A DNA stretch of 64,000 bases from Casuarius casuarius (lineage: Eukaryota > Chordata > Aves > Casuariiformes > Casuariidae). This document shows, one piece after another, positions 11,549 to 23,680 of this stretch. The notes beneath the pieces are model-generated. The model saw only the letters and a program-made list of their open reading frames with translations. It was not told the origin of the DNA and did no database searches. The position numbers and the translations under genes were made by a program. The stretch spans positions 62,001-126,000 of the forward strand of contig PTFA01000417.1 in assembly GCA_003342895.1 (NCBI GenBank), written 5' to 3'. Within the stretch, counting starts at the first letter, position 1, and each line of letters opens with the position of its first letter.

Positions 11549-14500
11549 TTTGAATATTTCAGCTATTGATATGTAAACCTATATGTTTTATTACCAACTG
11601 ATAATAATAACAGTAGTAATTTTAAGTTTTCATATTCACTATAAATTTTGCTACACAATATTTGGAATTAGAAGGTCATTTACCCTGAAAAATACATTTT
11701 CCCTCTCCCTTCTAGAACCTTCTATACATTGTCTTTTAGTCCTATGATAAAGGACTTTTTTCTGTCCAAGTCACCGGATCAAATACTTGTCATATGTAAA
11801 TTAGCACACTCATTTACTTCATCTTTTCTTGAGGATCTACTTGACTGTTGCTGACAGAGAAGAAATCTTTCTCATACAATCATTTTAAAAAATAAGATTT
11901 ACATTCCCTCAAATACATATGTGATATAGATGAGAAACATTTTGTCTTTGTTTCACTTCAGGTATGGTCATCTGGGAAATTAGTGTTACTTTGTTTCAGA
12001 ATTATATACAGTTCCATACTACAATATTTATCTCTGTGATTGCATGATTTTGCAGTGTAAGCACAAAACTTTATTGTTGGTACAGTGTACTTATATAAAG
12101 CCAACGGTCATAAGCTTTGCTCTTTTCCCTTACAAGAAAATAGCAGCACTGATTAAATGGTACATTTTGAAAGCGGAAGGTTAATCCAGCGGAAATCTAC
12201 TTTAATGAAAAGAGGTTCAATCTTCACATAACAGCTGCAGATGTAACTCTTGAAGTATGAAATGTAGATAGAGACTCACAATGGGGAAACGTACCGGAAT
12301 ACACACGAGTCAGTATTAAATAGGTAACATTTGTGAATTGTATAAAATTAAGTTCCACTATTCAAATATTTCTGCTCCTTTTCGTGAGAAGCAATCTAAT
12401 ATTAACCTATATCAGGCACAGAAAAGAAAAAAAGAAGATTGTCTTCTATAATGTTACATTAGATCTGCAAGTCTAAATCCCAGAATCCTTATATTCTACT
12501 CATTCAACTTCTTAAGCAAAATATATTGATTTAAAGGATTGTTTTGTTTGAGGGAGAGATCTGAATAATGTGAGAATAATTAAAACTCAAAAATCTTTTA
12601 ACCCTTAAATTAGTATTAGCAATCAAAGCTGTTAGTTTGAAATTAGGCCAAAATTGAATTGAAGGTTTTAAAGTGTGGTTACCCTACCATTTCTCCCTAT
12701 GTTTAAGAGAAAGTCCCCATTCAGTAAGATGCTCACCTTGAAAAACATGTATAGCTCCAGTGCTTATCAGTGCGATGCTGAATAACTGTTTTTGTTGTAT
12801 GTATTCCTTGTGTGTAACTCTCACACATTCTGGAAATAGTTTATTGATTAAGCCAAGATGGTATTGCATTCTGTAAACAGAAAACTATTTAAGGCATCTG
12901 TAGGCATTTCTAGTATGAATTCATATTTCTATTGGTCTTGAATAGCTGGAGTGAAGATGCCTCTGGTGGAAACAAGGCTTATAACATTTCAACCACAGAA
13001 GTGATTACTCGGTTCCTGCCTCTGAAAAATATTCAGTCTGGCAGTCCGTGCAATTGGAAAATCGAATTCTTTTACCTTACTTTTTATGTTCTTACCTGAA
13101 AAAAAGTGATTATATCCAAATCTTTGGCCAATCTAGATGACTATAGCTATGCAAACCTAATGTTCATTTTTGTCACTGAAAAATTTAGTTCTTTTGGTTT
13201 AGGCTGAAGTAGCCTACTGTTTAGGAGCAAATTCTTGTTTTAATAGCTATTTTTTTCAGTTTCCGCACATAGAAATACTGACTCTTTGGTTTTGACTCTG
13301 TTTTTGCTCCATAGTTCCCATTTCAAAATGAACATTTTATATTAAGTTCTTCTCTCCTTCATGTACTATGCTTGATATAAAAATGATGACAGAGGGATAA
13401 CTTGATCTCTTTATAATCTCTTTGTAATGATCAGGCAGTTTACTCATCTGCCTGGTCACTGACATAAATTATGAAATCTTCAAGACTGATCTAATTTATG
13501 GCCAGCTTCAGGGCCTACAGTAACAGATAAGAATAACTGAGAAGAAGCAAGACACCAGCCTTGGACATAATACTGGTAGGAAATGAATAGAAGAGTGCCA
13601 CATAATGTCATAATTATATTAGCTTTTAACCATACATGTAAAGTCACACACATAAGACTTCTTATCTCATTGTGGATTTAAAATTCCTTATGAGCTTTAG
13701 TAATGGAAGAAAGAGTTATGGAGAATGGCAAAGCATGAGGAGTGTCAGACATAACAGAGAATTATCATCTACTGTCTTTAGTAGTTTTGCCAGGCCCCAT
13801 ATAGACCTGGGCTATAGAACTGTACAGAATTAAGCTATAGTACAAGAGGGAGACTACAACTCTTAGAGTTGAATGTTGAAATAAGTTGGAAGTGGTGCCA
13901 CTGACTTAGAAGGCAAATGTTTTCTTTTTCCTATTGTGTGAGGTGCAGAAACTCCACTGGAAATCACATGGAGAAAGACAATAAAGAAATATGATGCTGT
14001 ACTGTAGCACAGTGAAAGAAAGCTTTTAATACTTCACTAGAAGTCCTACTTCCAAACTTTGCATTATTTTAATGGGCCTTTATAGTAATTATGACTCATC
14101 CTTCAGTCCTTATGTTGACAAATCTTTCTTAATTTTTAATTACTTTTTATCTAGGAAGGGCTCCAAGGTAAAGGCTTTTTCAGCATTTAATTGTTATATT
14201 AACCTATATATTGTTTCGCATTTCTTTACCATCATATGGTAGAAGAGAATGCATGCAAGCTTTCTCCTTAGCCTCATCTTCATTCCTCACTCATTCAGTC
14301 AAATCATAAACAACTATTTTGATTCCATGACTCATCACCATGAAAAGCAGTTCTAATACCACAAACAAGAAATGCTGTTACTGCTATGTGAATCATTTTT
14401 ACATTTGCAAGTCATCACATTTTTTCTATAGTTTCCACAGTGTACATTAGCAGTGTCACAAATTCTGTGAGATAGGAGAACAAGGAGATGAACAAAAATG

Positions 14501-15490
14501 GGATAGGGCTAGCTGGTGTAGAGTGTGTCTACATCAAGCAGTGGTGGCTGAACTAATTTCAGAACATGAAGCACTGAATCTATAGCATTTACATCAGCAT
14601 GATACTGCATCACCATCTTGAGAGCAAGGCTTGCTAGCTGTGCTATCATCACAGTAACACAGCTATTCTATTTTAAGGACCCGAGCTATAATGTTTGTAT
14701 TATACTGTACTCTGTGGGCAAATCAGCCCGTTTGCAGCTAGCACGGGGATCTTTGTACAGCGTTTTATTCCATGTTATAGTCTAAGATGAAAAGAAAAGA
14801 TCCAGATGTCTATAGAAATTTACATCCTAAAAAACACACTACTTAAATGATTTTCACATGGCCCAGTCATGTAATTCCCCTCAGAGATTATGAAAATTCA
14901 CATATATCTATATACCTGTATATGTTATCTATGTTTGTATGTATCTATCTATCCTAAATTATCTTGCTCCAGCTAACAAAATTTTTTGACTAGATATAAG
15001 TAGTTCAACTGAGACTAATGGCATCTGCCATTAATCTTAATTAATCTTAAAAGTAATTCACTAATCCTGAAAGTAAGCACTTACTCTATAGCTTTACTGG
15101 ATTAGGATGTGTGCTCGTTTATTTGTTGGCATGAATTGTTATTAATTAAATAATTTTATACACCAAGCATTGAATGCAATGATTGAAGATATACTTTTCA
15201 AAATATTATTTAACATAAATCATTATTAATTATTATTGTATTCATGTAATGCCTAGTGACCCAGATCATAAATTCGTCCTAAGTGCTGCTTAAAAATATG
15301 GTTTGGAAAGGAAGAAATAAAGTGTTTACAATGAAAGAAGACTTTCTAATTCAAATACTAGCTGTTTCTGAATTAAAAACAATGTTAATGCTGAGAAGTC
15401 CAGTTCAGTTCTAAATTCACCTTTTTCTCCTGGTCATTATACTTGAGATAATATGAATCCAAACTATAATATAATTAATACGCATAGTTT
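11549..15490. other. AT-rich non-coding stretch, no gene recognised
   Basis: Nothing with a coding signature is present; frames are short (61 codons or less in the listed set). No transposon was recognised. Parts near 12160-12320 and 14490-14750 are less AT-rich and lower in simple sequence than their surroundings. They could be conserved non-coding DNA, but that is only an impression. Confidence 0.5.
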
Positions 15491-15514
15491 TGTGTGTGTG
15501 TGTGTGTGTGTGTG
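15491..15514. repeat. (TG)12 microsatellite
   Basis: Uninterrupted TG dinucleotide run of twelve units, likely polymorphic. Confidence 0.98.
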
Positions 15515-16904
15515 AAATACTAAGTACAGGAAAAAGTTAAATGTAGCAGCTGATGTTTGAAGAATTAATTACTACCGACATGCTAGTAGCTGCTCTTAAT
15601 ATTTATGACACCTATAGTGATTGCATTGCAGTACGCTGTAAATTTGATAAACATTAAACAAATTAGAAACCTGCTATAAATGAAGTGCATCCCCCTAACT
15701 TATTCCTATGATCATGGTACAACTTTTTTTTCACTTTCTTACTACTTTTTCTCTACCTTTACAGGCACAAGAATCTCTTTATTTGGTAACCCCTTCCATC
15801 TTCATCCAATAGCCAACTCTGGGTAAAGAGATAAGTTTTACATTTAGTTCTGTCTTGCTTCAAAGTAGATACACTCACTTGTACCGTAATATATAAAATA
15901 AGTCGACGATTGAAAATAACAAGAGAGATGATAGCACATTTTAGGACTATATAAAAAAGATATGTTTATATAATATATTGCCTGATAATTTAATACATTA
16001 TTATATATGTAAAGTGCCTATAACATTGATATTTACAATACACTGATACTGTAAAAATCTTCCATATATAGGGTACATCCTTTTATTTTATTTATTATAT
16101 GTTGCTATGACTTACGGACATTCTTTCTTCCCTATTTCTTCACCCAAATCTCTTTCATCTTGTCTCAGTTCCACGAAGTTCTTTCACCTTTTCTCTAATA
16201 AAACCATAAGTTCTTTGAAATAACCTGTCTTATTTGTATGGCACATATATATTGCAAAGAGGGCAATGCACAATTCAAATGCACTTGTAATACTGAAAGT
16301 GATTATCAATGCCATTATTATAATATAGATATAATATTGAGCGCATTTTGCTGTCTTCAAACATGAGGAAGTATACTCCCTAGAGCTAGACAGAAAAGCA
16401 GGATCAATTTCTCTGGTAGATTTGAGAGCTCATGAAACCTCTTACAGTATTTGAAGGTTAATGTCGGTCTGTGATTAGATAGTGAAAAACATGAGAAGCT
16501 GTTCTTACAAAATGTCAGCCCTGGATGGCAAGAGTCTTAAACGATAATATTATTCTAGCAAATCACTGTCTTCTTAAATCATGAAGATCACAAAATCAAT
16601 GATTTATATGAAGTTTTTTTTTTTTTTTCTGTGTTAAAATCTCACAAGAATGGATATTATACCACATTAATTGTTGAGAAAGAAATACACGATATTAGTC
16701 ACAGGGGAAAAAAAATGTTAATTTCACATGCTTTAAGTCAAATCAGGATCAGAGCGGTTTATCGATGTTTTAACAACAGGTAATTAGCCAGCAATCAGCG
16801 AACTGTCCATGCAGGATGATTATTAGCAATAAAACTGATATATCGCAAGAATAAATACTTCCAAGTGTTAGTAAATATCTGCAAGTTGCTAAACACCCAT
16901 CCAG
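15515..16904. other. Very AT-rich non-coding stretch with poly-T
   Basis: Several TA-rich clusters (about 15940-16100 and 16240-16340) and a T run at 16614-16628. No gene or known transposon was seen. Confidence 0.55.
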
Positions 16905-17040
16905 AGTGGTGTGGGTCCCCTGGCCCATTCAGCCCCTGCAGCCCAGGTGGGTCCCTGCGCTGCCCCGTGCTGCTACCAGCGGCGGCGGCTCCCGGTCCCC
17001 CCACAGACAACGCCAGTTTCCCGGTTGCTGAGAAAGACAA
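16905..17040. other. GC-rich islet in AT-rich surroundings
   Basis: About 135 bases are strikingly G+C rich. They hold several CpG dinucleotides, a GCGGCGGCGG run near 16980 and C-rich runs, and are flanked on both sides by AT-rich DNA. Frames are open through it on both strands (for example 87 codons from 16911), but base composition alone explains the lack of stops. It could be an isolated exon, a small CpG island or promoter, or a fragment of a GC-rich repeat; nothing decides between these. Confidence 0.45.
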
Positions 17041-19803
17041 AAGTGGAAGAAACTGTTATTTGTGTCATCCTACCCACCCATAAAAAAACAGACGTTTGGT
17101 TTGGTCAGCAACTTTATCTGAAGCCAAAAGTGTGTGTAGTTAGAGTGTTTCAAAGTTTGCTAGGAAATAAATAACTTGGCACATGGAAAACTTGTTTCTA
17201 AGTTTACAAGCCTTTTCACTTTTTAATTCTCATTGCTAAAATTATACAAAGTCATTGTTACAAGTCTGGATTTGCATTTTGACTATCATTTTGATCTTGA
17301 TTACATTTTCCATTTCTTTTCCTGTTCATTCTTTTTCAAATACTTAGTTTTGTATCTCCATTTTTAGGAGAGTTCTTTTATTTAAGCCAAGTGATGATAA
17401 TTGTACCTTGCACAATTTTAACTGATCTGTCATGTTGTCAACAGTCATCCATCAAATTTATTCTTTTTTCTTTTCTCTGGATAACGTTCCATCAATACTC
17501 TTGTGAATACATTTCTTAATAATTCCATTTAGGTTGACAGTCTATGACTATACTGCCAAATAAAAGAAGGCCAGAGTCTATTAGCTGACCTGCAGATGAA
17601 TTTTGGTAGGCCTGCTTCTGTCCACATTGCTTTGGCTTCTGGTGAAGATTGGCCATGTCTCTTCTTCTTTATCGTCAATCCTTATATCCACTTGCCCCAA
17701 TTTGTGCCTCCATCCTTCAGACATTGTTATTATTTCTGAGTTTTCTTCAGACCATTTCTCTCAGAACACGTGACCGAAACAATGTCTGAGCCATTTTGTG
17801 GCCCATTAGAGTAACATGTCTATGATGTGAAACTGAGACTTTTTATGGCATACTTTTTGGTGTGGATGGAGACATGTAGGGTACCAAGCCTCTGGGGACT
17901 GGGTTAGAAGACAATGTAGGGCAGAGATGAGAAGCCTGGCATTGTGTCCTCTGCAATGTATCTGGAGAATAAATCTTAAAACCACAACCATGCCAGGTTT
18001 CACCTTGAAGAGAATTATTTGGAACAGTCCAAACCAGAACAGGGGAAAAAGCTTACAGTTAAAGAATGTGGATGAATGGGCATCTTGTTCTTTGATTTGT
18101 TCCTGGCCTTTTACTTGGCAGTGTAGATATACCCAGTGGGACTCTGACAGCTCTGCAGGGTCAGGGCTTACATTTGCCTTCGCTGAAGTGGAAAATGTGT
18201 GTGATACATATTCTTACATCATTTGTGGCCCAGTGTTTCAAACACTTCCATCCTTACTGTTTTGTGCCTCTCCAACATTCAGCCAATTCCACGAAGAAGA
18301 TGAGAGCTTTGGGACAGTTGTTAATCAAAGCCAAATGAAAGCAGGTTACTCTAAACTGTGTTAGATCAAGAGATTCACATTTACCAAACTGATCTTGTTG
18401 GCTATTGAAACTTCAAATATTTATGACTAGAAAACAATATTTGAGGTCTTATTAAGTTAGCAACAATGAATTAGATAGTTCATTGTATTTTAAAGGAAAA
18501 ATAAGCTATCATCTGTATGGAGGCAAAAGCATTTCAGACATAGTATTATACTAAGAGAACACTGACAGTTTTATACCATACCTTTTTGCACTAAAGGACT
18601 TTGTAGTACATTTTGTGTAGAATGAATGGCTACCAAAGTGAAATGCATTACTCAGTAAATTCCATATACCCTTTAGTGCTAGATACTGTATGGTAGTAGG
18701 CTATTTTCTGTCAACGCATTTTGTATTACAAGTGACAGCTTTTAGTTTCCATTAAGATATCATGTTTCATTTTTAAACTATTTGACAACCTTGATAATAA
18801 CGTGTACTGGAAAGAAGCATGTGATGCCTGTTCAGTTATAGGACACTTGACTATTGATGACACATGCCACCGAAAGTGTCAGATTCATCAGAAAATAGGA
18901 CTGATTCGTTTGCTAAGAAGGGTTTTTATTTTGTTTAGGCATGTTTGATGGGATCTCTGAGTGCTCAGACAGATGCCATATAATTTTACTATCATTGTCT
19001 ATAATCAGTTATTGATGCTGGTGCTTCTTAACCCATTATGTGAGGTTTCGCAGCAAAAAACATTCAGAAAAGTTTTAATGAAAGAATAAACTGTCATTGC
19101 AGTTCAAATACTCAGATTCAACTTTTCAAGTAGAGCTAACAGAAAATGTGAATCTTTGAATTTGGAAACATTTGCATGTCTAAGGAAGGACAAACTATAA
19201 CAAAAGAAGAAAAAAAAAGTTCAGGAAAGCAATATTTCAGTGACATCATTTTGTTTCAGCTTTTCCAAATAAAAAATGTATCTTTTGATTTTGTGGAGCC
19301 AAATCAAAATATTTTTATCGATTATCATGAGCACTTACCCAAATCTTCCTAAAATGCTGTGGTGATTTGTAGAACATGCCACCGAAGTTCTGGAATCAGG
19401 CTCCTTTGCTAGAGAGCACCTCCGTGAGGAGTATATGCATTAAGCACTGTGGTTATGAGATTTGTAGGATATGTTGTGGAGGGTTCAGTTAGGGACATAA
19501 TCATGGACTCTTTAGGAAGGTCAAATTGTTCTGAAGAATCAGACTTGAATTAGGCAGCAGCGAACTTTCCATTCTGTAGAAATATTAATGTGTATGGGAG
19601 TGCATGCACACATGCGTGTGTATGGTTATGTTTTCATACGAGTACGTAATCAAAATTTCCACCAGCTCTACTTGTACACCTCAGCAACATGGACAACACT
19701 TTTCCTCCATGTCCACAGTTTTTCCTAGTCTCCTTCATAATTTGCGTAACTTATTTTTCCCTCAGTTTACTGTCCTAAAAGTTACTTTGTGAACAGCACT
19801 CTT
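17041..19803. other. Non-coding stretch, no gene recognised
   Basis: A 145-codon ATG frame at 17927-18364 is the longest true ATG frame outside repeats. It has no recognisable domain, an ordinary composition and no neighbouring exon, so it is treated as chance. The segment about 17560-17960 is less AT-rich than its flanks and may be part of an old unclassified repeat. Confidence 0.5.
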
Positions 19804-20024
19804 TTATTGAGTTTCCTGAAAGTCTTCTTCTTCTGTTTTTGTATTGCTGCTTGCCTGCTCTCGTAACAGTACCTCTTCTTCGGGTTCACTGCTTCTGTCC
19901 TGTGGCTCCTGGTGATGCATTCCAGGTGATTTGGCTTCAGGCCCAGTTGCCCAGCTGAAAGGCCTGGCAGCAGGAAGGCAATTCATTTGTAGAGCACTTG
20001 CCAGGTGTCCTGAGCTTCTGGCAG
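19804..20024 (-). other. Weak candidate terminal exon (acceptor plus open frame plus AATAAA)
   Basis: On the minus strand a pyrimidine-rich run ends in CTGCCAG (20024-20018), a good splice-acceptor shape. The frame then stays open for about 70 codons. Its C-terminal part is acidic and hydrophilic (SSEPEEEVLLREQASS then TKTEEEDFQETQ). It ends at a TAA that overlaps an AATAAA hexamer near 19806. No homologue is recognised and no other exon was found nearby. It might be the last exon of an unknown gene or lncRNA, a decayed retrocopy end, or chance in a locally GC-richer patch. Confidence 0.2.
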
Positions 20025-20126
20025 CCAAGAGGCAAAGAAAGCTAGATTCCCCCCAGGTAAAAATACTGTCCTACTTTTTTTAGCAGTTGCTGGAAACCCT
20101 ATCTGACTCTACAACCGAGACACTTT

Positions 20127-20143
20127 AAAAAAAAAAAAAAAAA
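20127..20143. repeat. Poly-A tract
   Basis: Seventeen consecutive A bases with no recognisable element immediately upstream. Confidence 0.95.
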
Positions 20144-21808
20144 GAATAGAAATATCACCTATCATCTCTGGGGAACATGATCTTTTCCCAGAGCAGTCAG
20201 AATTGAACTGAAGCTTGGGATCCTGTCCTCTTAAGTATTGGATTTGCCACTCAGGTTCAAAGGTAAAGTGGTAAATTAAAAGAAAGGGGAGAATTGTGGC
20301 AAGACTTATAAAAAGAAGCCCAAATCAAACTGGACTGAGTAAACAACAAATGGTGAGTCTTATAAGTTTCTGAATAGAAACTAAGATTTTGGTTTTGTGC
20401 TATAAAGACCTAGTTGATTTGGTACCTGTTCAGGTAAGGGTGAGATATGCATTTTAGTCATTTAAATGTTATCTGTGCTTTTCTTCCTGTTAATTAAAAA
20501 AGGCAACCAAGGGTGATAAATTCCATGTTAGAACAGGTGCTTATTTCACTCAATTGACTATACAGGGAGCTTAGATAACTAGCTCATCTGACATCCTTTA
20601 CTTTCTGATCGTTAAACCTATGGGAGCTTAACCCCACCTTAAAGATTGTCCCTACTTTTTTTACAGTAAAGCAAAATTTGTTCTACTAGTCAAATAACTA
20701 ACGTGAGATTGAAGAAAAACTGAGATTCATTGACCCCACTGGAATGGTGAGCAAAAACAAATAAAGCAGAGATATCTAAAATGAAGATGCTGAAATACCT
20801 GACTCTGAAGCCCAGATCTGTGTCTTAGGATCTGAGGGTTTCTGTTAAGTGGACAAGGAAAGAGATATACTTGACTGGGATCAAAAACAGCTGGCTTGCT
20901 CTGCTAGGAATCACTGAATTTTGGATGTTCGCTGAGCCACTGCCCAGGGCCAGGGAATGGCGACACACTGAGCACAACCTCCCTGCAGGCAGCTCCCCAA
21001 GCTCTGCAGAGAGGCAGCTCTGCCCAGAGGCCTGCATCTTTTCTGCAGCTGTTTAGGCTGTTTTTTGTTGTTGTTGTTGTTGTTTTTTCTTTTTTGTTTT
21101 TCTTTCAAAGTAAGCTGACTATTTGCTGTTGAAATGATGAGGAATGGAGTGCACCTTACTTTATACAAGAACCTATTTTACAGAGCACAGAAATAATTCA
21201 GTGGATTAGAGAATAATGTCAGGAAAGTAAACTTTTTTTTTTTTAACTAAACATTCCTACAGATGGTAGTTTAATGTTAATTTCAGCATGTGGCCACTAA
21301 AAATGGTGAGATAGTATTTGCTGGATAAGTAAACTTGTACTACACTTCCTATTACATTCCAAGTTGGAAAAAATGTCTCCAACACCCTTTGAGTTTTTGA
21401 TGTCTGACTAAATGTTTAAAATTTTTGTTTGAAATACCTATTCCAGTGTACCTTTTATATTCAAGGAAGTGAGATATGAACTCCATTGTGCAATTTCTCT
21501 GCAGAACTAGGTAGGTAACTAAGATAGATCAGATGAATTTTCCCCTAAGGGTGTCCATTTTTTCTCCACTAATACAAAAGGAAGCAAGGGCTCCCGTTTC
21601 AAATACTGATCTTTCTCTTAGACATCAAAACACATGTTGCAACTGAATATGGATGTATGTCAGGGAATTAGAGATCACTGTGATGGGGAGGGTTTAGATG
21701 ACTGATAAATCAGGCCAGTTTCGAACTTCAAAACAACACTTTCCTGGACTGATAGTAACAATATACATCACCTATTATCAATCTTTGTCACCGTGATATC
21801 CCCAACCC
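20144..21808. other. Non-coding stretch with GC-richer patch and (TTG)n
   Basis: A G+C richer patch lies at about 20910-21056. It is followed by a (TTG)n run at 21066-21083 inside a T-rich tract to about 21107, and a T run at about 21233-21244. Open frames over the GC patch overlap on both strands and have no recognisable domain. No gene is called. Confidence 0.55.
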
Positions 21809-21957
21809 TTAGCTCTGTGAACTGTGCTCTCATTTGAGACTTTTAGCAAGTTTCCACCAAATGGAATTGGCATCCTGCATGCTTTTGGAATAGAAAAAAA
21901 AAAAAAAAAAAAAACAGTATTTCAAAAATATTGTATTTACATTTGCATGTGTTGAAG
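21809..21957 (+). repeat. Direct repeat copy 1 (about 150 bp)
   Basis: This block begins TTAGCTCTGTGAACTGTG and continues through GAATTGGCATCCTGCATG and a poly-A run (21894-21914) to a diverged tail. It matches 23545-23680. Over the first 84 bases I count five differences, about 94% identity; the A-run lengths differ and the tail is more diverged. Flanks do not match. It is either a small local duplication or two copies of a short A-containing repeat. No family is recognised. Confidence 0.9.
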
Positions 21958-23544
21958 CAGTCTTTCTTTAACAAGCCCATCCTACATTAGCTGCCAGTAT
22001 ACAATACCCCCGAGCTGATGCTGTGTATTTAGTGCTAATGGCTATGCTCCATGATGATTTTAGTCACCAAAATCAATTTGGCCACACTTGGCCAAATTGT
22101 CTTTGACAAGGAAAGCTGGAACTGAAGAGGGCAACTTTCTTTCCCATCATTCCTCTCATCATCGGTGCATTTAAATTCCTAGTCCCTTTCACCCTGCCAA
22201 AAAGCAGTGATTTTATCTGCTTCCAGCGTAGTTCAGCTTATTTTGGGAACTAAGATTCATTTTGCTTTTGTTGGGCATCTTTCATGCTTCTTCTGCATCA
22301 TTTGTTTTTATCTTGTAGATTTTACTGCTTATACATGTTTTCCTGTGCTCCCTTTACATAACCGTACCACAAATTTTCTTTTTCTCCTTTGCCATTATGT
22401 ATTATTTAACTACTTAGAACTAGCTGTGCTACCAAATGCCTATACACTGTTGCTGGTTGTGCTATTTTGGAGTGCTTATTTCTGGATTCAGGGCAAGCAA
22501 ATACTAATTATACCTTGCTTAGTCTGCAGTTTGTTTTGCTTCCTGAGTGCAACAGGCCTCTGATTTGGCTGCAGAGAGTTGAGGTAAAACTCCTACTTGG
22601 TTCTCCAAAAATGGCAATGAACAGTAAAATCTGAGAGTGAAGTCTTCCTCTGCTGTCATTTTAGACATAAGCATATCTAGATATGCAAGCATATCTACCC
22701 CTGAACCAACAGCCGCCCCCAGCTGAGAAGGGATAAATAAAGGCTTCATACCACAACATCTACCTTTAAGTTAAAATAGTGACCATTTATTTCCTTCTTT
22801 TATTTAGGACAGCTTCTATAGAAATTAATAACTGTTTTCCCAGAAAAAGTATTCCTTAATGTCTTAGATAATTTAAATGCTGTGTTAGCTTATTATTAAT
22901 TTGCCTGTTGCCACTGAGATGTGACCAGTCAGACTGTTTATAGTGTAAACAATAACATAGTCTTTTAGATGCTGTACTGTATAACCTCTCCTGTGTCCTC
23001 CAGGGCACACAGGGTGTAGCTTGTACGGACTGATCAAGCCATAGCAAAATCCTATTGTTTTGATATTGCTCTAGCCCCTGTGGTTCAAGAGCTTTAGCTG
23101 ATAGCAGGCAAGTAGCTCCTTTCACAGCTCCTGTGGAGCTCTGCTCAATGGTCTGGCAAGGGAGAGCAGCATTTTCAATAGATTTCCCTGAAAGTATTTG
23201 TTGCTGACAACTCGCCTTTAGCTGTCAAACTGTAAAACTGCCTCCATCTGAGTGAGTGACCAGCCAAATACATTTAGGATTCTATTTATAAAAGGGCAGA
23301 CTTTAAAATAACAAATGTAGTTTTTCTCTGTCTAGACATAACCACAGGAAGCATGAGATATGACCAAAAATTATGCAAAATGCGTCACCGCTCCAACAGA
23401 TGTACAGGTGCACTTGGCAAGAACCTTTTAGTGAAAGCCATAGTGATCCACATGCAATTTCATTTTCACCTTCTCTTTTGGTAAACACCTGTGACCTGCT
23501 GGTATATATTTGGCAGAAGTTGCGAGAAACTTTGATAATCATAC
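21958..23544. other. Non-coding stretch between the two direct-repeat copies
   Basis: A 118-codon frame at 22207-22563 encodes a Phe/Leu/Cys-rich hydrophobic string. It starts at a non-ATG codon in T-rich DNA and is judged chance. No gene or named repeat was seen. Confidence 0.55.
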
Positions 23545-23680
23545 TTAGCTCTGTGAACTGTGCTCTCGTTTGAGACTTTTAGCAAATTTCCACCAAATGG
23601 AATTGGCATCCTGCATGTTTTTAGAATTAAAAAAAAAGTATTACCAAAATATTCTATTTGCACTTATATGTGTTAAATTA
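23545..23680 (+). repeat. Direct repeat copy 2 (about 135-150 bp)
   Basis: Second copy of the block at 21809-21957, same orientation, 1736 bases downstream. It has the shared core TTTCCACCAAATGGAATTGG and a much shorter A run. Identity fades after about 23680. Confidence 0.9.

Noticed and set aside
11144..11569. 141-codon ATG frame
   Set aside because: Its C-terminal end runs through a 21-bp tandem duplication, giving repeated SFQTSHFSF-like residues; no domain and no conservation evidence.
17927..18364. 145-codon ATG frame
   Set aside because: No domain, no neighbouring exon and ordinary composition; frames of this size are expected by chance in 64 kb.
22207..22563. 118-codon hydrophobic frame that could suggest a membrane protein
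   Set aside because: T-rich DNA translates to Phe/Leu/Cys by composition; the start is not ATG and no family is recognised.
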